DNA of 64,000 nucleotides from Lingula anatina (lineage: Eukaryota > Brachiopoda > Lingulata > Lingulida > Lingulidae), in the NCBI RefSeq assembly GCF_001039355.2, contig NW_019773605.1:10573-74572 (forward strand), written 5' to 3'. Below, one piece after another: positions 49,538 to 63,680 of the stretch. The position numbers were made by a program, and so were the translations under genes. Within the stretch, counting starts at the first letter, position 1. Each line of letters opens with the position of its first letter. The notes beneath the pieces were generated by a model. It was given only the letters and a program-made list of their open reading frames with translations, was not told where the DNA came from and made no database searches.

Positions 49538-49818
49538 TAAATAGCAGAGGCGTCTGGATAGCTGAGAGGTGAGAATTCAGTGTTTTCTGACATTCGGGAT
49601 ATAAATCAACGCTGGACCCTTTGGAGATTTTGCTCACCATTATAGTCCCACTCAATATTGTTAAAATGTGTGAAATAATAGTTCACGGTGTTGTTACTTA
49701 ACACGTTTTAGTCCATTAAAAGTGATTAAAAAAAGGCATCCGCCGCATACAAGTCGCAAATAAACATTATCCTTCTGTTAATTTGGCATCATGTCATGGT
49801 GCGCATTAAGATGCTCCT

Positions 49819-52800
49819 GGGTTTTTTTGCATGCTCACTGCTATTTTGTTTTTCCCCAGGCTTGCGGCATATCAAATCAACAATGTTAAAAATCTTATTG
49901 TTGTGCATTTTTAACGCAGTAATTGAAAACACATCACCAAAACTCCCACTAACGTACAATTGCTTCCCCCCAAGGTCCAATTACAAGGATAAAGATATAT
50001 TTAAAGCCAAAGAAAAGGTGACGTCCCATCCGCCTCGACGTGTCCACGCAATACCACAGGGGGACTATTAAGCGTGATAAGTAGACAGAAAATGAAATAT
50101 ATGCTTGAGTTTGCTGTAAAGAATTCAAGGGCACGGGCAATAATTTAACAGCAATCCCCATCTGTTGTTCCTAACACATATGATCGAATTTTTGATGAAC
50201 TTATGTACGTGGGAAAACTGGGTATAGTGTATAACAAAATCGATAGAGATTGAGTCGGTGTCACATGTGGAGTATCATTATAAGCGCAAAGCATAACCCT
50301 CTACTTCATAGAAGTTAAATTTGGTACATGTATATACTGTAACTGCTGTAATGAGTAGAAGATGCAAACTGCTGTAAAATTATCGCCCGTATATCCAGCT
50401 TGTGTAATTGTTTTAAATGAACGGCTCTTAACTCCGGTGGTTACCTTGTCACCTTCTTCAGTACATTTGATTTAAACATATTACACATTTGATGAGAGCG
50501 TATAATAGAGGTCGAACACAGGTCCGAAATGATTGACAGCTCTCATTGGTATTAAACAGGTCTACGGCCATCAAGCCGATATGGAACCATGCAGGTTGTT
50601 CTCTACCGAATAAACGAAGGCAGAAAGTCGGCAAAATAACGTCAGAGTGGACAAATTTTCTTATGAATCACCCGTCTAATCTACATTTTCAAAGTATAAT
50701 TTATAATTATGTAACCATGAGCAGCAGTCTTTCGGCAAAAGGTTTACAGCAAATCTTGGCTGATGATGCATTGACAGTAGTGCGGTTTATTTCAATTAAG
50801 CAGGAAAACATGTATTATTCTTTAAACACTCCGTTAAAACACTGTTTTTATGTTAACCAACCAAAGCCATGCACTGCAAAAGAGAAATTATCGAATACGC
50901 TTCGTCCAAACAACATCTAAGCGAACAGATTTGGTGTACAGAATGCCTGTTTCTGAATGTCACCTTCATGGTTGGATAATAAGAAAGATCAGAGAAAACG
51001 ATATTCATAACATCACAGTTATCAATTATGCAACCAAAAACTTGCTGTTCTGCAACAGCTTTCAGGAAACACTTCGACGATTTAGAATATTTCACACAAT
51101 ATATTCTACGGGCTCGATCCCAATGAAACTATCGTTCTACGTAGATCGATAGCACTCCATGGGGACAAATTAACAGATTAACGCGCCTCCTCTTGGCGTT
51201 GAGGAGACTACAGAAAACCTGGTGATTATTCGAATTCATTGACCACTAGAGGAGGCAGTTAAATGTACAACTCTAATTCCATTCAACAAGAGTCCTTGCT
51301 GGGTTGGACCGTCAAAAAGGATAGTTTCATTGGGAATAAACCCTACGTCTTTCCAATTTGCCTTTACAACGAATCATACAGCGAAAAACTTTCCTTGCCA
51401 TTCATACTTCTGATGCTGGTTATTCTGTTTTCATGTTAACAATTAACACAAACGTGGAGGGTTCACCGTACGCGTCCCGCGGCGCCCCAGTGGCAATTTT
51501 TGAAACTGTCCAATACGCCTTCTGTCGTCCAAAAATACAATTTTGACCTCCAGGGGGCTCCACGGTGCACCCCGAGTTTCAGAAAGGTCATTTGAACCAC
51601 TAAAGTTACATGTATCAGAATGCCTGAGGCACCCTGTTAACAGAGGTGAGTTCCCAGTTACCTCTGAATGCCGCCTAATCCAGAACTTGACCTTTAAAAA
51701 ATATTGTTAACGAAGCGTCCGCATCCAGAGTTTAGTTCCAACACAGCTTTTGTCGGCACCATCCTGAACAAGACCCAGTAAATAAAAAAATTCATTTCTA
51801 AAAACACGGAGAATAAGCAAGTAAATGTATATTGGTTATCGATTTCACACCATTAGTTCACTTTCCACATTTCCCTATCTTTTATTCACCCCCGTGGCTG
51901 TTTCCGCGATTCCTGCCACCTGCCGCCAGCCATTAGGCCCAAAAGCCTATATCGAACCATCCTTTTGGCATTACATAAGTGTTACTCTGAATGCTATATC
52001 TCGGTAGTTATGATTTGCATGACATGCCTAGTATTTCTCTACCCGTGCAGCCCACATAAACCACACGCCTTGAATATGATATTCTTGTGTAGATATGATA
52101 CTCATCTTTTTGAAATACCATGTTTCTTCAACGCATCAATCAGTGTCATGCGATTATTCAATATGACTCTTACCGCCTTAATTACAATGTCATACAGGAA
52201 GGCCACGACAAATGAATAAAAAGTCATAAATTTATCAGTTATCTATCGGCAAAAATACAATAGACAGAAAATTAAGTCTGCTATCCAAGGGAAGGAGGAT
52301 CGACTTACCATGTCGGTGATTATGCCAGGCTCAATTCTGTAGTGTTGAGCGCCCTAACTAGAGTTTCACTTTCCCCTAGACCAGAAGGCACATCTACTAC
52401 ATGTTGCTATAGAGCATGCATGTATCCTACATGGAGGCCTACCACGCTGCAGAACGAAACATACCTGCAATGACTTCGCCTTGTGGGATGCCATGCGTTA
52501 CCAGTTGGGATACGTAGATCCCCAAAATAAGGGTGGGTTCCCGTTTGGTTAGTCACGACCTTGTTCAGAAGTGAGCGTGTGGCATGCATTAGTATGCGAG
52601 GTATATGTGCATTTATGTTTGAGAAGCGAAGACACAACTTGGGTAGTAGATTTTCTGTATCTGCATGGCTGTGAGCGGAAACACCACCGGGGGTATCAGT
52701 GGTTATAATACTCGTACAAATCACTGATCCTGAATTGCTTTAGATGTCCTAGATAAATCAACAGAACACAGTCATGAAATTCTTTTCTTTATTGTTTTTT

Positions 52801-54612
52801 GGAGCTGAATTAATCAGAAGGCATTGCCTGTTTAAATTATATTCTTTCGAAAATTAAAATACCAGTTTTTACCCTATAGTTTGCAGCCCAAAATTGACCG
52901 TGTCAGATGAACTAGAACGCAGTCAGCGTTTTCTTCCCCTCCAGTAGTTTCTGCCGTCTCACACATTTTAATTTCAACAACTATCTTATAACGGAATCCG
53001 TTCTTGTCTGTTTACTTCTGTTCAACTTAAAACCAATTACAAACGCAATCCTATGAAACAGGAGACAGTGACAATGGCTTCAAAACTTACTCACACTATC
53101 CTTCATTGTCCTTTGGATAAAACGAGTTATTAGAAAGGAAAACAATAGTAAAAGACAGCGATATTACTTAACCTAAGGCAGCAAACCCATTGTGTTAGAG
53201 GCGAGGTATCTTCACCTGCATACAAATACATAGCTAGATGTACTTTCCAACAGATACTTTACGTCTCGGTATATATAAGCGTTTTAATACTTTCACGTGC
53301 CTATAAATTAATTCACGTACCGATAGATCTATACGCCGCCGGCAAAAAACCTTAATTACTAGAACCTCATAAACACACATACAACTGTACCAGGTAATCC
53401 AGGTGCCGATAGATCCATTGACCGAACGAAAATTTTTCACCATTAAACTAGGATTCCTATTTAAAAAACACGTTTTATTTAAGAGGAAAGCTCCAGAGGG
53501 TACAGTGAATTTGGCAATATAATCATTATTGGTTATGGGATGGTTATGGGTTGAGGCCTTCGTACAAAAATACTAAAAGCCAAAGACCATCATACAATAC
53601 AATATATTATCTTCGGGAAAGACGTAAAAATCAGTACTATATTGTTGTTGTCCAAAATGTTGGTCCATTAGTCTTCCTTTTGGAGTTCTGAGAAAAACCA
53701 AATTCCATGTACTAATTGCAAACATTGAATATATTAAACCCCTGCCTTTTAAGCTCATCAGCGTGTACATCAATTTCATGGTCAAATTCTACAGTCATAT
53801 TTTAGCGACAAATCAAACGTCTGTTTTAACTATAATTTTAAAAAAATCTTAAGCGATTTTTATTCAAATACTCTTAGATCTACTGTTAATACTCTGACTC
53901 TTTAAGTTTAATTTCCTTTTCATTTTCTTTAAATCTTTGTAAATTTTAATTATATCAGGTTTCAAATACAAATGATAACAGTAAGCAGCACAGAATCTTC
54001 AGCACAATTTTTATATTATTATTATTATTTTTTTTTATTATTATCGCACGCGATCTGTAGGGTATTTTAGTAATATTTTGATCATTTTTGTAAGTTTGCA
54101 CACAATAGGTCCACCCGTTTTCCACTTATCATCATTGCATATACGCTGAAAAAAAAAGGAGAGAAAACAGCACATTATTCTAAATATTCTGCAAATTTTT
54201 CATGGACTGAAACTGACTCTGCTATAATTGATCCTGTCCAACCAACATAAATAATTTTATGTAATTGTAATTTAGACACGTTTTCGTCTTTTAGATGAGC
54301 CTCTCGCAATTAAAAATTGATAAAATTAACAGAAGTTATCTGAAGCTAAAAATCGAATCATGTGGTTCGATCTTTATTGCGAAAATCAACCCTTTGCCCC
54401 ATAATAATAACGAAAAGCAAGTCCTTGTATAATAGCAGTACAAATAGCACCTTATATACCGGCGTGATGTTAGATCGACGCTTTATTAAATGCATGTTAA
54501 TAAAAAGGGTGACTTAAAAGTTTTAGACACATAGGCCTACTGGTGCCCGCTATTTCACACTCACGCACACCACGCCTTGGTTTCTCACGTGGATCACGTA
54601 CACAGCGCACGT
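49819..54612. repeat. Direct duplication block 2, copy A (first part)
   Basis: Collinear with 57827-62624 at high identity, with scattered substitutions and small indels. Open frames inside it change by amino-acid-replacing differences or frameshifts between copies, so I call none of them genes. Confidence 0.9.
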
Positions 54613-56929
54613 CCCTGTGATGAGTACAGCAGCAACTACAGAAATGTGCTATTGTCATTTGAAACGCATAATGTCAATACCGCTGCATGCCTTCCATTCA
54701 AACGATTCAATTGACTAAGATCACTTTGGGTCAACCTAGCGAATACGAGAAACTGAAAATATTTTATGACTCAGCACTGACAACAACATCACATGACATA
54801 TTCAACGGGCGCCATTTTATTAGACTTCTCAGAGAAAAATCTTGAAGGAATTCAAGGCCAAAAGTCATTTTCAAAACTTAGAGTCCAACGTAAAATACGC
54901 CTTGTCTTTAGGATGTAAAAGATAACTCTAAATACTTATATGCAAGATTAAACTGCGCTTGGAAACCGCCTGACGCCCGGAAACTGCGGAGTAGAGACGA
55001 TCTTGCTTTGATGAAGACTTTTCAAGAATTGTGTGCGAAGTCGGACGCTGAACGTTCGAGGTTTTAAAGGTACACTATGAGGCTTATACATCTCTATATA
55101 ACTATTTTCAAAGATTACTATTTTTCATCTTACAAAATATTCTAATTTCCAATCTATTTGAAGTCAGCATTAAAAAGAAGGGCCTACACATACTTGGCAC
55201 AAAAAGTTAAAAAACATACCTTGGCACAAAAAGGAAAAGTTCCTTTTCGCGCAATCGTTTCCCACCTTTTAAAATATTTCTTAGTAAATTATTTATGTTG
55301 TTTAGAATTTATTGAAAGTCCTGACAAGTAGGCGAAGACCGCCGCGGAGGCTAAATCAGATACAATTTCGGACATAAAGATCATAACTGTTTAACATCAC
55401 CGCCCCAACAAAACTAGACAACACAGTCTTGAGATTTATTGTTGGTCTCAAACAGATCGTTTTACTGTGATTCATATAGGCCTACTAGTAGATATTCAGA
55501 TTTGTCTCAATTAAAACCAAAATGGTACAGCAACAAAAGTCTTAATCTCTGTATCTTCCTCTCGACTTCTGAAAATGGTTGGTAGTCACAGGAAGTTTCA
55601 ATAGATCATACCCCCTCTACCGCTTGAATGCCCCAGACTCATCAAGATATGACGTCAGGCAGGGTGAACTGCGCTTTGGCAGTACATCGTCCTATATACA
55701 AAACTGTAATAAGAAATAAAACAGTAGGGGCGTAACCAGACCTTTTAAAATTGTACGCACAGATTTTCAAAATTCCCAGGTAGGGCTCAATGTACACATA
55801 CGCAAACAGATAAAGGGCAGACAAAATTAAATGTGCCAAATATCATAGCTCAGTTTTCACAGGTAATAAAATCATCAGTTAAAGTTAAATACATTCCGGC
55901 GATTTAATTAAGTTCCATTACATTATTTCACCCAGAACCAAAGTTTTTTTCCAGGATTGGGGTACAGGCTGTCCAAAATGGGTGTGGGTGGGGGGTAAAA
56001 ATGAAATGAAAAAATATTTAAAAAATAATAAATTTCAATGGGGAGGGGGGGGGGTTAAAAACAATCGATAACGAACTCCCTTGAATGAATATGAAAATTG
56101 CCTCCTCGTCTCGCTTAGACAGAGAACGATCTTACGCAAACGAAAGCCATTAAACGAATTTATGAGATTGCGAACGATCTCCAGCTGACGATACGAAAAT
56201 TGCTTCCTCGTCTCTCTCCGATTACGAACGATCTCTCACTGAAAATTTGCCTTTTTGTCTATAAGCTTTGCCGGGTGCCGTACGTATGAAAGTCCGGAAG
56301 GTGTTTTATAATACGGCGGTTAGTTTGTTAAGAGTTCGTTTCTCTTTATAACTTCTTGGGTCACTCCAGCATACGGCGTGGAATGTGCATTTTAAAGTTA
56401 ATGGAAATATTTTATTGTGTTTTGTAAGCTTTAAGAAGTAGTTTGACTGAATAACAGCGTGCACTAAAAATTTCAGGTGACGTTAGCCTACATCTAAAGG
56501 GGATTTTCGATTATATTCCTTGAAAAATATACTGAATTTATAGAGAATAATATCATGGTTGTCCCAAAAAATTGTACGCAGTGCATCCGTGCGTATGCCT
56601 GGTTACGCCCATGAAATAAACATACGTGTATCAAAAGCGAGCTCGTTTTGGATAACAAAGTTGGCAACTAAAATCTTGGTGCTAATATGTTTTGTTTCCC
56701 ACTGAAATTCTGTATTATATGGACGAATGCTTATTGTCCTAAGCTCTGAATCATTCAATATTTCTTCGATTTCTAAACATTTTTATACGCAATTATGTGC
56801 TATATATATACAGTATGTAAGTTAATAAGCTAACTTATACTGATGGAACACTAAGACAATGGCAGGAGATTATTAATTATTCATTGAAATCGAGGGAGAA
56901 ATTACACCTTACATAGGATCTGGACCACA
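54613..56929. other. Copy-A-specific insert between the two shared parts
   Basis: 2.3 kb with no counterpart at the equivalent place in copy B (62625-63680). Contains the second copy of the 38768 repeat family and a G run near 56043-56054. No gene recognised. Confidence 0.6.
55399..55640 (+). repeat. Interspersed repeat shared with 38768-39007, copy 2
   Basis: Same block order as the copy at 38768. Carries an extra segment around 55510-55545 and ends at 'gaatgccccaga'. Confidence 0.7.
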
Positions 56930-57825
56930 TTTCATTTATCTATTTTTTTATGTGCATGTGTATAAGTATGCCTTCAGTGAACAAGATGTTTTAAATGCCT
57001 TCTATCTAACATATACTTTGACTACAATGCTTTGTGATATATTATGATATCAGATAATTGACTTTTTTTTCTAAAAACTTCTTTTAAAAAAATGATTATC
57101 AATAATTAAGAATCAAATATTTAATAAAAATGAAACTTATTCCACAGATTTATATTAATAATACTGGTGCTCTCTTTGAATGAATAAACAAAGTAAACAT
57201 TGAAAATGAAAATCAAATTTTATAAATTTATATTATATGACAATTCTACCAAAAAGACATAATTTAAATATAAATAATAATCAATAGTTTCATTAAAATT
57301 ATGAATTATTCAATAAATACTGTAAATCATGAAAACTAAACCTAGAAGTGAAATGGTTTCATCTAAGAGGAGAACTTCTACTGGTAGCTACTTAATATTT
57401 GAAACACCTAATCAGAAAAGAAATTTCTAACCCATTTAAAAGTTAACAGGTAAAAAATATTTGAGAGCTAGAAAAACAGCCTTATTTCAGAATAATCTTG
57501 TTCAAGATTTGTCACTTCATATGAACTACATATTACCAGAAAACTAAAGCATGACATGACAAATAGCAGAAAAATGACACATTTTCTAATGGCCTTTAAC
57601 AGATTAATGATCTGGATACCTTTGGAGTTCAAAAGGTATAACTTTTTTCATTTATAATCAAAGAAAACATGATTGTACAATATTCACATCAACAGATAAA
57701 CCACAAGTTATTTTTCAATAGTTGAGGTTATAACCAGATTATAACACAACACTACGATACATTTTTTGTTACATATTTTTGGAACAACAATTTCACCACA
57801 AGTACACTACAACACAGTTTTTATG
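56930..57825. repeat. Direct duplication block 2, copy A (second part)
   Basis: Its first ~325 bp align with 63681-64000 (shared 'ccacatttcatttatctatt', 'tataagtatgccttcagt', 'aacaagatgttttaaatgcc'). Very AT-rich. Ends at the single N. Confidence 0.85.
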
Positions 57826-57826
57826 N
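57826..57826. other. Single N at the second duplication junction (assembly join)
   Basis: A lone N between 'acagtttttatg' and 'gggtttttttgcatg', the exact point where copy B begins. Confidence 0.85.
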
Positions 57827-60800
57827 GGGTTTTTTTGCATGCTCACTGCTATTTTGTTTTTCCCCAGGCTTGCGGCATATCAAATCAACAATGTTAAAAA
57901 TCTTATTGTTGTGCATTTTTAGCGCAGTAATTGAAAACACATCACCAAAACTCCCACTAACGTACAATTGATTCCCCCCAAGGTCCAATTACAAGGATAT
58001 AGATATATTTAAAGCCAAAGAAAAAGTGACGTCCTATCCGCCTAGACGTGTCCACGCAATACCACAGGGGGACTATTAAGCGTGATATGTAGACAGAAAA
58101 TGAAATATATGCTTGGTTTTGTTGTAAAGAATGCAAGGGCACGGGCAATAGTTTAACAGCAATTCCCATCTGTATCTGTTGCTCCTAACACATATGATCC
58201 AATTTTTGATGAACTTATGTAAGTGGGAAAACTGGGTATAGAATAATCGATAGAAATTGAGTCGGTGTCACATGTGGAGTATCATTATAACCGCAAAGCA
58301 TAACCCTCTACTTCATAGAAGTTAAATTTGGTATATATATATACTGTAACTGCTGTAATGAGTAGAAGATGCAAACTGCTGTAAAATTATCGCCCGGTCC
58401 CTTATATCCAGCTTGTGTAATTGTTTTAAATGAACGGCTCTTAACTCCGGTGGTTACCTTGTCACCTTCTTCAGTACATTTGATTTAAACATATTACACA
58501 TTTGATGAGAGCGTATAATAGAGGTCGAGCACAGGTCCGAAATGATTGACAGCTCTCATTGGTACATGTATTAAACATGTCTACGGTCATCAAGCCGATA
58601 TGGAACCACGCAGGTTGTTCTCTACCGAATAAACGAAGACAGGAAGTCGGCAAAATAAAGTCACAGTGGGCAAATTTACATACGAATCACCTATCTAATC
58701 TGCATTTTCAACGTACAATTTATGTTACCATGAGCAGCAGTCTTTCGGCAAAAGGTTTTCAGCAAATCTTGTCTGATGATACATTGAAAGTAGTGCGGTT
58801 TATTTCAATTAAGCAGGAAAACATGAATTTTACTTTAAACACCCAATGGAAACATTGAGTTTACATATATGTTTACCAGCCAAAAAATGCATTGCGAAAG
58901 ATAAATGATCGAATACGCTTCGTAAATACAATAGATTTAAAGAGATATGGTTTACAGAAAGCCTGTTTCTGAATGTCACCTTCATGGTTGGATAATAAGA
59001 AAGATCAGAGAAAACGATATTCATAACATCATAGTTATCAATTATGCAACCAGAAACTTGCTGTTCTGCAACAGCTTTCAGGAAACACTTTAGAATATTT
59101 CACACAATATATTTTAAGGGCTCAATCCCAATGAATCTCTCGTTCTACGTAGATCGATCGCACTCCGTGGGGACAAATTAACAGATTAACGCGCCTCCTC
59201 GGTCCCGCCTCTCTTGGTGTTGAATAGACTACAGAAAACCTGGTGATTATTCGAGTACATTGGCCTCTAGAGCAGGCAGCTTATTGTACAACACTCATTG
59301 CATTCAACCAGGGTCCCCGCTGGGTTGGACCGTGAACATGATAGTTTCATTGGGGATGGGCTCTACGTCTTTCAAATGTGCCTTTACAACGAATCATACA
59401 GCGAAACCTTTCCTTGGCATTCATACTTTTAATGCTTGTTATTCTGTTTTCATGTTAACAATTCACACAAACGTGTAGTGTTCACCGTACGCGTCCGGTG
59501 ACAATTTTTGAAACTGCCCAATACGCCATCTGTCGTCCAAAAATACAATTTTGACCTCCAGGGGGCTCCACTGTGCACCCCGAGTTTCAGAGAGGTCATT
59601 TGAACCACTAAAGTTACATGGTTGAGGCACCCTGTTAACAGAGGTGAGTTCCCAGTTACCTTTGAATGCCGCCTAATTCAGAACTTGGTGTTTAAAAAAA
59701 TATTGTTAACGAAGCGTCCGCATCCAAAGTTTAATTTCAACACCGCTTTTGTCGGCACCATCCTGAACAAGACCCAGTCAATAAAAAAAAACATTGCTGA
59801 CAACACGGAAAATAAGCAAGTAAATGTATATTGGTCATCGATTTCACACCATTAGTTCACTTTCCACATTTCCCTATCTTTTATGCACCCCCGTGGCTGT
59901 TTCCTCGATTCCTGCCACCTGCCGCCAGCCATTAGGCCCAAAAGCCTATATCGTACCATCCTTTTGGCATTACATAAGTGTTACTCTGAATGCTATATCT
60001 CGGTTGTTATGATTTGCATGACATGCCTAGTATTTCTCTACCCGTGCAGCCCACATAAACCACACGCCTTGAATATGATATTCTTGTGTAGATATGATAC
60101 TCATCTTTTTGAAATACCATGTTTCTTCAACGCATCAATCAGAGTCATGCGATTATCCAATATGACTCTTACCGCCTTAATTACAATGTCACACAGGAAG
60201 GCCACGGCAAATGAATAAAAAGTCATAAATTTTATCAGTTATCTATCGGCAAAAATACAATAGACAGAAAATAAAGTCTGCTATCCAAGGGAAGGAGGAT
60301 CGACTTACCATGTCGGTGATTATGCCAGGCTCAATTCTGTAGTGTTGAACGCCCTAACTAGAGTTTTCACTTTCACCTAGACCATAAGGCACATCTACTA
60401 CATGTTGCTATATAGAGCATGCATGTATCCTATAGAGCATGCATGTAGGCCTACCACGCTGCAGAACGTAACATACCTGCAATGACTTTGCCTTGTGGGC
60501 TGCCATGCGTTACCAATTGGGATATGTAGATCCCCAAAATAAGGGTGGGTTCCCGTTTGGTTAGTCACGACCTTGTTTAGAAGTGAGCGTGTGGCATGCA
60601 TTAGTAAGCGAGGGATTGCGTATGTGCGCGTGTATGCATTCATGTGCTCATTTATGTCTGAGAAGCGAAGACACAAACTGGGCTCGCTAGTAGATTTTCT
60701 GTATCTGCATGGCTCTGAGCGGAAAAACTACTGGGGGTATCAGTGGTTAAAATTCACGCACAATTGATCCTAAATTGCTTTAGATGTCCTTCATATATGG

Positions 60801-62062
60801 ACAGGACACAGTTATGATATTCTTTTCTTTACTTTTTTTTTTGGGCTACATTAATCAGAAGGCATTGCTTCTTTAAATAATATTCTATCAAAATTAATGT
60901 CCCTGTTTTTACCCTATAGTTTGCAGTCCAAAAATGACCATGTGAGATGAACTAGAACGCAGTCAGCGTTTTCTCCCCCCCCCCCCCCCAGTAGTTTCTG
61001 CCGTCTCAGACATTTTTATTTCAACTACCTTTTTAATAAGTGAAGTACGTTCTTGTCTGTTTACTTCTGTTCAACTTAAAGCCGATTACAAACGCAATCG
61101 TATGAAACAGGAGACAGTGACAATGGCTTCAAAACTTACTCACAGTGTCATTGTCCTTTGGATAAAACAAGTTATTACTTAAACTAAGACAGAAAACCCA
61201 TTGTGTTAGAGGCGATCTAGACGGGTATCTTCTTCACGTTAACCTGAATACAAATACATAGATAGATGCACTTTCCAATGGATACTTTATGTCTTGGTAT
61301 ATATAAGCGTTTTAAATACTTTCACGTGCCTATAAATTAATTCACGAACCGATAAAAAACCTAATTGCGAGAACCTCATAAACACACATACAGAGGTACA
61401 ACTGTACCAGTTAATCCAGGTGCCGATAGATCCATTGAATTAGATGGATTCACTGACCGAACGAAAATTTTGTATTTTCACCATTAAATTAGGATCCCTA
61501 TTTCAAAAACACGTTTTATTTAAGAGGAAAGCTCCAGTGGGTACAGAGAATTTGGCAATATAACATTATTTAAAATAGGATGGTTATGGGTTGAGGCTTT
61601 CATACAAAAATACCAATAGCCAAAGACCATCATACATGTACATTATGTTGAATATTATCTTCGGGAAATATATAAAAGAGAGTACTTTATTGTTGTTGTC
61701 GAAAAAAGTGGTCCCAACGTCCTCCTTTAGGGTTCTGACAAAACCGAAACTCCTTGTACTAATTGCAAACATTGAATATATTAGACCCTTGCCTTTAAGC
61801 TCATCAGCGTGTACATTACATCGATTTCATGATCAAATTCTATAGCCATATTTTAGCAACAAATCAAACATCTATTTTGACAACTTTAACTATACTTATA
61901 AAAGAAATCTTAAACAATTTTTATTCAAATACTCTTACGTTAATTATGACTCTTTAAGTTTTCCTTCCTCTTCATTTTCTTTCAATCTTTGTAAATTTTG
62001 ACTGTCTCAAGTTTCAAATACAATTGATGTTTGTAAGCAGCGCAGAATCTTCTGCACAATTA

Positions 62063-62096
<34 letters not shown>

Positions 62097-62624
62097 CTCG
62101 ATCTGTACTTAAGTAATTTTGATCATGCTTATAAGTTTGCACACAATTGGTCAACCGGTTTAATTTCCACTAAATGCGTTATTATTATTGCATATACACT
62201 GGGGAAAAAAAGAGAGAGAAAACAGCACATCTCAATATTCTGCACATTTCTCATGGTCTGAAACTGACTCCCCTATAATTGTTCCTGTTCAGACAACATA
62301 AATATTTTATCAAATTGTAATCAAGACACGTTTTCGTCTTTTAGATGAGCCTCCCGCAATTAAAAATTGATAAAATTAATGGAAGTCATCTGAAGCTAAA
62401 AATCAAATCATGTGGTTCGAATTTTATTGCGAAAATCAACCCTATGCCCCTTAATAATAACGAAAGGCAAGTCCTAAAATACCGTGTAGCACCTTATATA
62501 ATAACGCTTTATTAAATGCATATTTATAAAAAGGGTGACTTTCAGACGCATACTGGTGCCTGCTGTTTCACACTCACGCACCCCACGCCTTGATTTCTCA
62601 CGTGGATCACGTACACACTGCACG
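57827..62624. repeat. Direct duplication block 2, copy B (first part)
   Basis: Collinear counterpart of 49819-54612. Differences include a C run near 60977-60989 and a longer (ATT)n at 62062-62095. Probably the other haplotype. Confidence 0.9.
62062..62095. repeat. (ATT)n microsatellite
   Basis: Pure ATT repeats of about 34 bp. The allelic tract in copy A, near 54013-54045, is shorter and T-rich. Confidence 0.9.
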
Positions 62625-63680
62625 CTCGGCTGTCACCTTGATTGGATAGTAAACGATTGTCGTAAAATCGCTAAATGATATTAAAATCGGGTACATAAAC
62701 TTAAAAACCAGCTAGGACAACCTAAGACTGCCACATTAATCCAATACAATGCAAAAATAAACTACAACAAGTGGTTAAAGCCTTCAAACCGAATGTCGTA
62801 AATTCCCCATATACCTCCATAGAGACAATAAAATAGAGTGAGCTCAGTCTTAGGTTGGCAGTGCAATATTTTGGTGTCACAGAGAAATAATGGGGCTTTA
62901 AGGATGGAAAACCTATTTTTGTAATTTTAAGCACACAGCACAGCTGAAGTTTGTGGCTGGATCCTTAAAAATGTTATAACTTCTACAGGTGAGACCACTT
63001 TAGCCAGTGACTTGATGTCAAATAATCCATCAAATGCACATTAAAAGATGATGTGAAAATAACTGATCATGATCATTGATAGGTATGACTTTCTTGAATT
63101 CACTTAGCTTATGGGAAAGTTGGAAGGTGACTGCATTATCTGGACCACCCAAGGAAAGAGAGTGGTTTGCCTTCATTTTTTTTTTAACCTCAAACTATTT
63201 GAGGTGTTATTATTCATGGTTTGTGTTTTTGATAATTGCCAATCATCTTTAAAATATTGCTGAAATATAAAAAAAATCATAATCTTTGTCAATAAAGAAA
63301 GCATATACCTAAAAGATTTGCATACATTTCACTGAAAGTGCATGACAATGGCAACAGTGACAACAGATGCAGATGACGGCTATATTAACAGACACGTCTG
63401 TGCATAAAAAGCGTTGCTTTCCAATGTATTAAAAAACAGTTCATTTAAAAAGAAGCATTTTTCATGTTTTTATGTGTATGTGTGTGAGTGTGTGCATGTG
63501 TATTTTTGTGCATGTGTGTGTGTGTGTGTGTGTGTTGGAATGGGGGAAGTAGCTAGGGCATGCAAGGAAATCTCCCCCTCTGGCAATTGTAGGTATGCGA
63601 CCCAACTCTGCAAGGAGTCTCCATGACTGCAACTGTATGACATGGCAATAAGTACAAAACAAAAAAGCTGGTTTTTTCAT
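62625..63680. other. Copy-B-specific sequence between the two shared parts
   Basis: About 1.06 kb unrelated to the 2.3 kb at the same place in copy A. Contains TG-rich DNA near 63470-63535. No gene recognised. Confidence 0.6.

Noticed and set aside
49949-50161. 70-codon minus-strand frame preserved in both haplotype copies (also 57957-58169)
   Set aside because: All the differences I can see between the copies replace amino acids (about seven) and none is silent, the opposite of purifying selection.
50546-51152. Overlapping plus-strand frames of 124 and 100 codons
   Set aside because: In the allelic copy (58559-58858 and onward) the frames are truncated and shifted by indels; no domain is recognisable.
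51965-52219. 84-codon plus-strand frame, longer in the allelic copy (59883-60218)
   Set aside because: Its extent depends on where a stop falls in each haplotype. Cys-rich but no family, and on the opposite strand a different frame looks equally open.
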